Below the pieces are notes generated by a model. That model made no database searches. It was not told the origin of the DNA and saw only the letters and a program-made list of their open reading frames with translations. 64,000 bases of DNA from assembly GCF_003254705.1 (NCBI RefSeq), contig NZ_QFYR01000001.1, forward strand, positions 310,001 through 374,000, written 5' to 3'. Position numbers and translations under genes: made by a program. Positions 55,359-64,000 of this stretch are shown here, piece after piece; within the stretch, counting starts at the first letter, position 1; each line of letters opens with the position of its first letter. This DNA is from Phenylobacterium deserti. Lineage in GTDB: Bacteria > Pseudomonadota > Alphaproteobacteria > Caulobacterales > Caulobacteraceae.

Positions 55359-55475
55359 TCTGAAGCGACCTTCCTGAACCCTTGAGGATCGATTTTATGC
55401 CCGATTCCCGGACCGCGTGAGCCGGGGGAGCTTTGTCAGCCCACTGCGATGGGACGGCGGCGCTTTTGAGTCAAC

Positions 55476-56015
55476 TCAGCGTCCCTGCCGCAGGACGCCG
55501 CGGCCCAGCGCCAACAAGGCTTGCTTGAGCTTGCCGTCGGGCGCGTCGGCGAAGCTGGCGGCGAGCCTGGCCTCCTCGGCGGCGTCCAGCGGCTTGGGCC
55601 GGCGGCGCAGGGGCGCGGCCCCTTCCGTCTGGGCGCGCAGAGGGCCTTGCACGATGCGCAGCTTCTGCACCGCGTCGGCGCCCAGGAAGAGGTTCACCCG
55701 GGCGAGGATGTCGTGGGCCTGGTGCTGAATGATGGCCGCGGCGGGACCGGCGACCCGGATCTCCAGGCTGGAGGGCGCGCCGTTGCGGCCGCGGGTCAGC
55801 TTCACGGGCTCGGTGCGCTTGGCGATCTCGGGGCCCACTACTTCGCGCCAGCGGGCCATCAGGGCGCCCGGGCCTTGCCCGTACTTGCTGTCGAAATCGC
55901 GCAGGGTGCGGTTCAGCGCCTTGCCGGCCACCGGCGGCGGCCGGTGGGGCGGACGGGTCCGCTTCTCCGCCAGGATGCGGAGCGCTTCATCGGGCGTGGG
56001 CAGGCGCCGGCGCAT
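55476..56015 (-). CDS. DUF721 / DciA-like protein
   Basis: The 179-residue protein has the DUF721 core at about 30-120: LMARWREVVGPEIAKRTEPVKLTRGRNG, then LEIRVAGPAAAIIQHQAHDILARVNLFLG. DciA members of this family help load the replicative helicase DnaB in bacteria without DnaC. A basic proline-rich N-terminus (RTRPPHRPPPVAGK) and a charged C-terminus are present. It is divergent from mutY. A GAGTC site (55468-55472) lies just after its stop. Confidence 0.8.
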   Translation of the reverse strand: MRRRLPTPDEALRILAEKRTRPPHRPPPVAGKALNRTLRDFDSKYGQGPGALMARWREVVGPEIAKRTEPVKLTRGRNGAPSSLEIRVAGPAAAIIQHQAHDILARVNLFLGADAVQKLRIVQGPLRAQTEGAAPLRRRPKPLDAAEEARLAASFADAPDGKLKQALLALGRGVLRQGR

Positions 56016-56093
56016 GGGCAGAACCTAGCGCGCCCGGTCGCGAAGGCGAAGCGTTCCCCGTGACGCAGTGACGCCGCGCGTCCGGCCCCCTAT

Positions 56094-58228
<2,135 letters not shown>

Positions 58229-58324
58229 CTACGCCTCACAGATTAGGAGACGGAATCCTGAGTCCTCGTGGTGAAGAGCTGCTTACGAAACGTGGTGAAC
58301 AGGATGTAAACGGCCGCCGGCCGC
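58229..58324 (-). promoter_or_regulatory. ccrM leader with two GANTC sites
   Basis: GAATC (58253-58257) and GAGTC (58260-58264) lie 25 and 32 bases upstream of the ccrM ATG, only two bases apart. Caulobacter ccrM is known to have two such sites in its leader, used to switch off its promoter when methylated. A possible CtrA-like box on the minus strand reads TTTAC then TTCAC (about 58309-58294), a weak match to TTAA-N7-TTAA. The remainder is the 97-base gap to rnhB. Confidence 0.65.
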
Positions 58325-58996
58325 CTACTCCGCAGCCTCGAGCGGCAGCTGTTCCTGCATGGCGTCCTCGAAAGCCTGCAGCGGGTCCTTGCCCATCAAC
58401 GCGAGCTTGACCGGCCCCCAGGCGCGGCGATGCAACTCGCAGGGCCCAAGCTCCAGCAAGGCTTTGGCGTGAATCGGGGCGCGGTAACCCTTGTGCCCGG
58501 CGAAGCCGTAGCCGGGATAAAGCGCGTCCATTTCGACCATCAGCCGGTCACGGGCGACCTTGGCCAGAATGGAGGCCGCGGCGATGGACTTGGACTTGGC
58601 GTCGCCGCCCACGACCGTGGTCACCTGGCAAGGCAGCTTGAAGCGGTAGTTGCCGTCCACAAGCGCATAGGTCGGCTGCACCGCCATGGCCTCGATCGCC
58701 CGGCACATGGCTAGGCCTGTCGCGTGGAGGATGTTCAGTTCGGCGATCTCTTCCACCGAGGCGAAGCCCACGCCCCAGGCGAGCGCCTTGGACTTGATCT
58801 CGACCTCGAGGCTCTCGCGGGTCTTGGCCGACAGCTTCTTGGAGTCGTCTAGGCCCTTGGGGATCTTGCGCGGGTGCAGGATCACCGCCGCGGCGCTGAC
58901 TGGTCCAGCCCACGGGCCGCGGCCAGCCTCGTCCACGCCGCAGACGTGGCCGTCCAGGAACGCCTTCTCCAGGCTCATGGTCGGTCCCTTGGCCAT
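58325..58996 (-). CDS. rnhB: Ribonuclease HII
   Basis: The 223-residue protein has the RNase HII signatures: [17 protein letters not shown] (catalytic Asp-Glu pair), [20 protein letters not shown] (Asp) and [15 protein letters not shown] (His/Asp side), with [13 protein letters not shown]. It cleaves RNA in RNA-DNA hybrids and removes single ribonucleotides. AAGGA precedes ATG 58996, which lies two bases after the tag stop, so both are co-transcribed. Confidence 0.96.
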   Translation of the reverse strand: MAKGPTMSLEKAFLDGHVCGVDEAGRGPWAGPVSAAAVILHPRKIPKGLDDSKKLSAKTRESLEVEIKSKALAWGVGFASVEEIAELNILHATGLAMCRAIEAMAVQPTYALVDGNYRFKLPCQVTTVVGGDAKSKSIAAASILAKVARDRLMVEMDALYPGYGFAGHKGYRAPIHAKALLELGPCELHRRAWGPVKLALMGKDPLQAFEDAMQEQLPLEAAE

Positions 58997-58998
58997 GG

Positions 58999-59601
58999 TC
59001 AGGCGTCCTTAGGTTTGACTTGGTCGTGGCGGAAACAGCAGGTCAGGTGGTCGTTGACCAGACCGGTGGCCTGCATCCAGGCGTAGACGATCACCGGGCC
59101 CACGAACTTGAAGCCGCGGGCCTTGAGCGCCTTGGAAACCTCCACCGCGAGCGGCGTCTGGGCGGGCACCTCGCCCGCGTCCCAGCGGTTCTGCAGCGGC
59201 TTGCCGCCCACGAAGCCCCAGCAAAACTCGGAGAAGTCCTCGCCTGCCTCGCGCATGGCGAGATAGGCGCGGGCCGAGCCGATGGCGGCGTCGATCTTGG
59301 CGTTGGAGCGGACGATGCCCGGGTCGGCCATCAGCCGTGCGCGATCCGCGTCCGTGTAGGCGGCCACCTTCTCAGGATCGAAGCCGTCGAAGGCGGCGCG
59401 GAAGGCGTCGCGCTTGCGCAGGATCGTGATCCAGGAGAGCCCGGCCTGGAAGCCGTCCAGCACCAGCTTCTCCCACAGCGCCCGGCTATCGTACTCGGGC
59501 ACGCCCCATTCGGTGTCGTGATAGGCCTCGTAGAGCGCGTCGCCGGCCATGCCGCGCCACGTGCACCGCTGGAGGGGAGGCAACATCGTCATCGCCGGCA
59601 C
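58999..59601 (-). CDS. tag: DNA-3-methyladenine glycosylase I
   Basis: The 200-residue protein has the Tag signatures [45 protein letters not shown] and the C-terminal [15 protein letters not shown]. The zinc ligands Cys, His, His, Cys of the Tag snap are all present (Cys near 13, His near 28, His and Cys in NDHLTCCF). It excises 3-methyladenine from DNA. ATG 59601 is assumed; ATG 59589 is an alternative start. Confidence 0.95.
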   Translation of the reverse strand: MPAMTMLPPLQRCTWRGMAGDALYEAYHDTEWGVPEYDSRALWEKLVLDGFQAGLSWITILRKRDAFRAAFDGFDPEKVAAYTDADRARLMADPGIVRSNAKIDAAIGSARAYLAMREAGEDFSEFCWGFVGGKPLQNRWDAGEVPAQTPLAVEVSKALKARGFKFVGPVIVYAWMQATGLVNDHLTCCFRHDQVKPKDA

Positions 59602-59651
59602 TCTCTGCCGAGCCGGGCGAAAACCTCAAGGGCGTTTCGAGACCGAGGAGC

Positions 59652-60509
59652 TTAGGCCGCAGCTTGGCCGAGCGCGGCCTCGAACCAGGCCGGCCGTTGC
59701 ACCCGCACGGCCCGGCCGTCCACCGACAGCTCCGCGCCCTCGATGCGGTCCAGACGCAGCAGGGCCATGGCCCGGCCGTGGGCGCCCGACAGCACCTCGC
59801 CGGCTCGAAGGTCGCCGGCCAGCACTTCCGCACCGAAGGGCGGGGCCGGTCCATCGAAGAGAAGCGGCAGCATGCGGTTCTTCACCGTGCCGCGCCGCTT
59901 CATCCGGGAGGTCGTCTCCTGGCCGACGAAGCAGCCTTTGTGGAAGTCGATGCCGGCCAGCAGGTCGAAGTTGGCCTCGATCGGGTAGGTCCGGTCCGAA
60001 CCCCAGTCCGCAGGTCCGGGCACGCCAAGCGCGAGACGGTGAGCGTCGTAGTCTGCTTCGTCGCCGGCACGGGCGCCGACTGGACCTTCAGCGCCGTACC
60101 CGCGCAGGCCGAGGGCGGGGAGCCGCGGGTCGCCTACCCATTCTCCGGCCCCGGCGCCCGGATCCGTGGCGTCCTGCGGATCGGCGGAAAACAGAGCGGA
60201 GACCGCGGCGTCCGAGGCCGCAATCTCGACCTTGGCGCGGAGCCGATACATCAGAAGGCGCTGAAGGATGGCCTCTCGGTGCTCGGCTGCGACATCCAGC
60301 CAAACGCCGTCCGCACGACCCACCACGAACAGATCGTAGAGCAGCCGGCCCTGAGGCGTGAGCAGGCCGCCGAAGCGCGCCTTGCCCTCGCCGATCGTTT
60401 CCACGTCCTGAGTGAGCAGGTTGTGCAGGAAGGCTCGCCACTCGGGGCCCGACACCGCAATCACGGCGCGGCTCGGCAGAGGGGCGAATGTGGGCGAGTC
60501 GGCGGTCAT
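59652..60509 (-). CDS. ygfZ: Folate-binding YgfZ/IbaG-type protein (GcvT-like)
   Basis: The 285-residue protein starts at ATG 60509. It has the YgfZ signature KGCFVGQETTSRMKRRGTVKNRM near residues 185-207, in the GcvT fold, preceded by FLHNLLTQDVETIGEGKARFGGLLTPQGRLLYD. YgfZ uses folate in repair or assembly of certain iron-sulfur proteins. Its key Cys in KGC is present. It is divergent from the heptosyltransferase gene, with only 62 bases between the start codons, so their promoters must overlap. Confidence 0.93.
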   Translation of the reverse strand: MTADSPTFAPLPSRAVIAVSGPEWRAFLHNLLTQDVETIGEGKARFGGLLTPQGRLLYDLFVVGRADGVWLDVAAEHREAILQRLLMYRLRAKVEIAASDAAVSALFSADPQDATDPGAGAGEWVGDPRLPALGLRGYGAEGPVGARAGDEADYDAHRLALGVPGPADWGSDRTYPIEANFDLLAGIDFHKGCFVGQETTSRMKRRGTVKNRMLPLLFDGPAPPFGAEVLAGDLRAGEVLSGAHGRAMALLRLDRIEGAELSVDGRAVRVQRPAWFEAALGQAAA

Positions 60510-60571
60510 GGCGAACAAAATGGGCGCGCGGCCATTGGAGCGCCAGCAGGGACGCTTCTATAGATCGGCCA

Positions 60572-61570
60572 ATGGCGCGCGGGTCCTTTCCAATTCTGTT
60601 CATCACGGCGACGCGGATCGGCGACGCCGTGCTGTCGTCCGGCCTGATCAAACGGCTCGCGGACGAGATCCCACAGGCGAGCTTCACCATCGTGGCGGGG
60701 CCGGCGGCCGCGCCCCTGTTCGCGGCCGTCCCGAACCTCGACGAGATCATCGTCTTCACCAAGTCCAAGGACGGCAGCCACTGGTTCGACCTGTGGCGGC
60801 AGGTGCGCAAACGGCGCTGGGGCCTGGTGGTCGACCTGCGCGGCTCGGCCATATCGCGGCTGGTGTCCACCAAGCGGCGCGCGGTGCATCGCAAGAGCGC
60901 GGGCGAGCCGATCCACAAGGTCATGGAAGCGGCGCGGGTGCTGCGGATCGAGGACGAGCCGGCGGCTCCCTTCATCTTCACCTCGCCGCAGGTCGAGACC
61001 TACGCTGACGACCTGACCGGCGGGAGCGGTCCGATCCTGGCCCTGGCGCCCGCCGCCAATTGGGTGGGCAAAACCTGGCCGCTGGAGCGGTTCAGCCGGG
61101 TGGCCATGCGGCTGCTGGGATCCGACGGGCCGATGCGCGGCGGGCGGCTGATGGTGCTGGGCGGGCCGGACGACGCCAAGCTGGTGCAGGGTCTGAAGGA
61201 TGTGGTTCCGCGCAAGCGCTTCATCGACCTGGCTGGCCGGGTGGACCTGGTCACCGCCTACGCCTGTCTGAAGCGGGCGCGCCTGTTCATCGGCAACGAT
61301 TCCGGGACGATGCACCTCGCGGCGGCCGCAGGCTGCCCGACGCTTGGCCTGTTCGGCCCCTCTGACGATCGGCTCTACGCACCCTGGGGCGCGAACGCGC
61401 GGGTGGTGCGCGGGGCGCGGACGCTGGAGCAGATCCGGGCGGTGGATCCCCACCTGTCGCAGGCGGTCTGCCACATGATGGACCTGGGCGTGGAGCGCGT
61501 TTTCGAGGCTGCCCGCACCTTGCTTTCCGAAACCGAGGCTGGCGATCCGCCCGCCGCCCCTTCAGAGTAG
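60572..61570 (+). CDS. Heptosyltransferase-like GT9 glycosyltransferase
   Basis: ATG 60572 opens at MARGSFPILFITATRIGDAV, the N-terminal Rossmann strand and loop of GT9 enzymes (usually RLGDVV-like). The C-terminal donor domain has ILALAPAANWVGKTWPLERF, RFIDLAGRVDLVTAYACL and ARLFIGNDSGTMHLAAAAGCPTLGLFGPSDDRLYAPWG. It should add a heptose or related sugar to lipopolysaccharide core at the inner membrane. The 332-residue length is normal. A dihydroorotase-like gene starts four bases after its stop. Confidence 0.87.
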   Translation: MARGSFPILFITATRIGDAVLSSGLIKRLADEIPQASFTIVAGPAAAPLFAAVPNLDEIIVFTKSKDGSHWFDLWRQVRKRRWGLVVDLRGSAISRLVSTKRRAVHRKSAGEPIHKVMEAARVLRIEDEPAAPFIFTSPQVETYADDLTGGSGPILALAPAANWVGKTWPLERFSRVAMRLLGSDGPMRGGRLMVLGGPDDAKLVQGLKDVVPRKRFIDLAGRVDLVTAYACLKRARLFIGNDSGTMHLAAAAGCPTLGLFGPSDDRLYAPWGANARVVRGARTLEQIRAVDPHLSQAVCHMMDLGVERVFEAARTLLSETEAGDPPAAPSE

Positions 61571-61574
61571 GCCC

Positions 61575-62909
61575 ATGCCAGAGACCTTCGACCTGATCGT
61601 GCGTGGCGGCGATGTGATCAACCACGCCGGACGCGGCCCTGCCGACATCGGCGTTCGCGGCGGCAAGGTGGTCGCCATGGGCGACCTTTCCCAAGCCTCG
61701 GCCGGGGAGGTGTTCGACGCCTCCGGCCTGCTGGTGATGCCCGGGGTGATCGACACCCAGGTGCACTTCCGCGAGCCAGGCCTGGAATGGAAGGAAGACC
61801 TCGAGACCGGCTCCCGCGGCGCGGTGCTGGGCGGCGTCACCGCGGTGTTCGAGATGCCGAACACCCAGCCGAACACCACCGACCCGGACGCCCTGGCCGA
61901 CAAGCTGGCGCGGGCCAAGGACCGGATGCACTGCGATCACGCCTTCTATGTGGGCGGGACGCACGAGAACGCGCGCTTCCTGGGCGAGCTGGAGCGCCTG
62001 CCCGGCTGCTGCGGGATCAAGGTGTTCATGGGCGCCTCCACAGGCACCCTGCTGGTGCAGGACGACGAGGGCGTCGAGCAGGTGCTGCGCCACATCAACC
62101 GCCGCGCCGCGTTCCACTCCGAGGACGAGTACCGTCTGGCGGAGCGCCGGGAGCTCGCCCGCACCGGCGACTGGACCAGCCACCCGGAGGTCCGCGACGC
62201 GCAGGCGGCGATCCAATCCACCGAGCGCCTGGTCCGCATCGCCCGCAGCCTGGGCAAGCGCATCCACGTCCTGCACGTCACTACGCGGGACGAGATCGCC
62301 TATCTCGCCGCGCACAAGGATATCGCCTCGGTCGAGGTCACGCCGCAGCACCTGACACTGGCGGCGCCAGAGGCCTACGAGCGGCTCGGCGCCTACGCCC
62401 AGATGAACCCGCCGATCCGCACGGCGGAGCACCGCGACGGCCTGTGGGTCGGCATCGCCAACGGGGTGGTGGACGTGATCGGCTCCGACCACGCCCCGCA
62501 CACCAAGGAAGAAAAAGCCCGTCCATACCCCGCCTCGCCTTCGGGCATGCCGGGCGTGCAGACCCTGCTGCCGATCATGCTGACCCATGTGGCGGAGGGG
62601 CGGATGTCGCTGGAGCGGCTGGTCGACCTGACGAGCCATGGCGCCAACCGCATCTTCAACCTGGCGGACAAGGGCCGGCTGGCGGTGGGCTTCGACGCCG
62701 ACCTGACGCTGGTGGACCTGAAGGCGCGGCGCACCATCACCCACGATGCGCAAGCCAATCGCTCCGGCTGGACCCCCTTCGATGGGTTCGAAGCCAAGGG
62801 CTGGCCGATGGCCACCATCATCCGCGGCCAGGTGGTGATGCGCGACGACGAGGTGGTGGCCCCGCACCGCGGCCAGCCGGTCCGGTTCGCGGAAACCTTG
62901 GCCGGCTGA
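61575..62909 (+). CDS. pyrC: Dihydroorotase-like amidohydrolase (class I, PyrC family)
   Basis: The 444-residue amidohydrolase has the carbamylated Lys149 (GIKVFMGASTG), His181 (AAFHSEDEY), His234 (HVLHVTT), Asp305 (GSDHAPHTKEEK) and substrate Arg66 in FREPG. The first metal motif reads DTQVHFREPG, so the first His of the usual HxH pair is Gln62. I recall this Gln variant as common in alphaproteobacterial proteins annotated as dihydroorotase. Dihydroorotase closes carbamoyl-aspartate in pyrimidine synthesis. The reaction is therefore likely but not certain; an allantoinase/hydantoinase-like role is the alternative. Confidence 0.82.
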   Translation: MPETFDLIVRGGDVINHAGRGPADIGVRGGKVVAMGDLSQASAGEVFDASGLLVMPGVIDTQVHFREPGLEWKEDLETGSRGAVLGGVTAVFEMPNTQPNTTDPDALADKLARAKDRMHCDHAFYVGGTHENARFLGELERLPGCCGIKVFMGASTGTLLVQDDEGVEQVLRHINRRAAFHSEDEYRLAERRELARTGDWTSHPEVRDAQAAIQSTERLVRIARSLGKRIHVLHVTTRDEIAYLAAHKDIASVEVTPQHLTLAAPEAYERLGAYAQMNPPIRTAEHRDGLWVGIANGVVDVIGSDHAPHTKEEKARPYPASPSGMPGVQTLLPIMLTHVAEGRMSLERLVDLTSHGANRIFNLADKGRLAVGFDADLTLVDLKARRTITHDAQANRSGWTPFDGFEAKGWPMATIIRGQVVMRDDEVVAPHRGQPVRFAETLAG

Positions 62910-62927
62910 GCGGAAAAGACGAGGGCC

Positions 62928-62954
62928 TGTCGAATCCGGCCGCTCCTCCACGTC
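62928..62954 (+). promoter_or_regulatory. Candidate ECF42-type promoter of the DGPF/sigma operon
   Basis: TGTCGA (62928-62933), a 17-base spacer and CGTC (62951-62954) match what I recall of the ECF42 consensus (TGTCGA in the -35, CGWC in the -10). The element lies 60 bases before the DGPF start codon. A GAATC methylation site (62932-62936) overlaps the -35. This suggests autoregulation by the sigma factor encoded next. Confidence 0.65.
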
Positions 62955-63014
62955 TCCCTGCTGACGCAACGCTGTGCGTCGGACATCCTTGAGCCGAGAG
63001 GGGGGACCAGAGCC

Positions 63015-63371
63015 GTGCAGTACATGCTTCTGATCTATGAGCCGGAATCCGCATACCAGGGGGAAGCCGGCGAGCGCCGGCTGACCGAAATTGTGGCCAA
63101 GCATATGGCCTTGGCAGAAGAGCTGATCGCCGCCGGCATTCAGAAGGGCGGCGGCGGCCTTCAGGGCGTAGACACCGCCACCACCGTCGTGACCGGGGGT
63201 GGTCAGCAGACCGTGCACGACGGCCCGTTTGCAGAGACGCACGAGCAGCTGGGCGGCTACTACCTTATCGAAGTAGACGACCTGGACGAGGCGTTGGCGA
63301 TCGCGCGTCGGATACCTGTTGCGGAGGGCGGCAAGGTGGAGGTCCGGCCGCTAATGCGTGAAGACGACTGA
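63015..63371 (+). CDS. DGPF (YCII-related) domain protein
   Basis: GTG 63015 gives 118 residues with the YCII-related fold and its motif VHDGPFAETHEQLGGYYLIEVDDLDEAL, preceded by QYMLLIYEPE. DGPF proteins are the typical genomic partners of ECF42 sigma factors, with unknown biochemistry. A G-rich ribosome site (GAGAGGGGGGA) lies upstream. Its end overlaps the sigma gene start by 14 bases, so the two are co-translated. Confidence 0.93.
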   Translation: MQYMLLIYEPESAYQGEAGERRLTEIVAKHMALAEELIAAGIQKGGGGLQGVDTATTVVTGGGQQTVHDGPFAETHEQLGGYYLIEVDDLDEALAIARRIPVAEGGKVEVRPLMREDD

Positions 63372-64000
63372 CGGCGGGCAGATCGCGGCGGTGCGTCCGA
63401 GGGTGGTCGCCGCCCTGGCCGCGCGCTTCCGCGACCTCGACCTTGCCGAAGATGCGTTCTCCGACGCCGCAGCGGCGGCCCTGGTGGCGTGGCGCCAGCA
63501 GCCGCCGGGTGATCACGCGGCCTGGCTCTGGCGAGCCGCCGTGCGCCGCGCCATCGACGCCAGACGTAAGGCAGCGGTGCGGCGCCGCGCGCAGCACGAC
63601 CTGCGGCAGCCGGAGGCTACGCCCGAGGAGCTCCTGATCGCCGCTCGCGAGCCGATCCCTGACGAGCGCCTGCGCCTCATATTCGTCTGCAGCCACCCCG
63701 CCCTGGCGCCCGATACCCGCGCGGCCCTCACACTGAAGGTGGTCTGCGGTCTCTCCACGGAGCGGCTGGCCCGAGCGTTCCTGGTAAGCGAGCCGACCAT
63801 GCTCCAGCGCATTACGCGCGCGAAGCGGAAGATCCAGGCAGCCGGCGTGCCGTTCGCAATACCGGAGCCGGCAGACTGGCCCGAGCGGCTCGATGCGGTG
63901 CTCTCCACCCTCGAGGTCGCCTACGCCCAGGCTTACGAGGACGCCGCCCTGACGGAAGAGGCTGCGCCATTTACCGCCGAGGTGCTGCGGCTCTCCGGCG
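63358..64000 (+). CDS. ECF42-type RNA polymerase sigma factor (3' end cut by window)
   Basis: The GTG at 63358 overlaps the end of the DGPF gene. The first 214 residues are present. Region 2 is AALAARFRDLDLAEDAFSDAAAAALVAW with AAWLWRAAVRRAIDARRK. Region 4 is AALTLKVVCGLSTERLARAFLVSEPTMLQRITRAKRKI, preceded by ERLRLIFVCSHPALAPDTR. This spacing with the DERLRLIF-CSHP segment marks the ECF42/DUF6596 group, which carries a long C-terminal extension instead of an anti-sigma factor. That extension lies mostly outside the window. Confidence 0.9.
   Translation, partial: MKTTDGGQIAAVRPRVVAALAARFRDLDLAEDAFSDAAAAALVAWRQQPPGDHAAWLWRAAVRRAIDARRKAAVRRRAQHDLRQPEATPEELLIAAREPIPDERLRLIFVCSHPALAPDTRAALTLKVVCGLSTERLARAFLVSEPTMLQRITRAKRKIQAAGVPFAIPEPADWPERLDAVLSTLEVAYAQAYEDAALTEEAAPFTAEVLRLSG

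Noticed and set aside
61287-63242. Long minus-strand frame across pyrC (651 codons)
   Set aside because: Shadow of pyrC, the glycosyltransferase end and the DGPF gene; no start context or family features.

Overview
The window looks like a chromosomal segment of a GC-rich alphaproteobacterium of the order Caulobacterales, probably Caulobacteraceae (a Phenylobacterium or Caulobacter relative). The main reasons are an adenine methyltransferase very close to Caulobacter CcrM beside mutY, rnhB and smc, a PleC-like histidine kinase directly downstream of pepN, the alphaproteobacterial ccmIEFH-degP-two-component-glnE order, two F0 b-type subunits, and GANTC sites in several leaders. I see no rRNA, tRNA, CRISPR array, prophage or insertion sequence. 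This is core chromosome with a modest accessory stretch at about 33.4-40.6 kb.

Layout. 0-9.7 kb: a cut PfpI-type protein, a Ser/Gly-rich exported protein, ettA, a CsbD-like stress protein, an exported carboxylesterase, a CPA1 antiporter, an exported amidase and a GT4 glycosyltransferase. 9.8-16.6 kb: a hybrid-kinase-like protein with no ATPase domain, OmpW, PepN and a PleC-like kinase. 16.6-30.3 kb, all on the minus strand: an Hpt protein, a small two-CxxC protein, the translationally coupled ccmIEFH operon, DegP, an OmpR-type regulator and its kinase, glnE, then an EF-hand / ECF sigma / anti-sigma / periplasmic sensor operon. Much of this block concerns the cell envelope. 30.4-38.3 kb: an AI-2E family permease, a 17M-like stress protein with a general-stress promoter, a PAS-only protein, several small membrane proteins, an RTX-repeat protein, a beta-barrel protein and a lipoprotein.

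38.4-47.8 kb: a GH1-like glycosidase fused to a degenerate RmlD-like domain, then the glycine cleavage operon gcvT-H-PA-PB behind a tandem glycine riboswitch, a small membrane protein and a clan GH-A-like hydrolase. 47.8-50.6 kb: the F0 operon atpI-B-E-b'-b with a good promoter and terminator. 50.7-60.5 kb: genome-maintenance genes (smc, a DciA-like gene, mutY, ccrM, rnhB, tag) plus two tandem DsbA-like genes and ygfZ. 60.5-64 kb: a GT9 heptosyltransferase-like gene, a dihydroorotase-like gene, and a DGPF protein with an ECF42-type sigma factor cut by the window end.

The most interesting signals are regulatory. Three GANTC sites at exact 27-base spacing precede and enter the glycine riboswitch, with a fourth next to the gcvT start. 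GANTC pairs sit in the leaders of ccrM and the pleC-like gene. An ECF42-like promoter precedes the DGPF/sigma pair. At protein level, the ATPase-less hybrid kinase, the glycosidase-RmlD fusion and the EF-hand/ECF/metal-sensor operon deserve attention.
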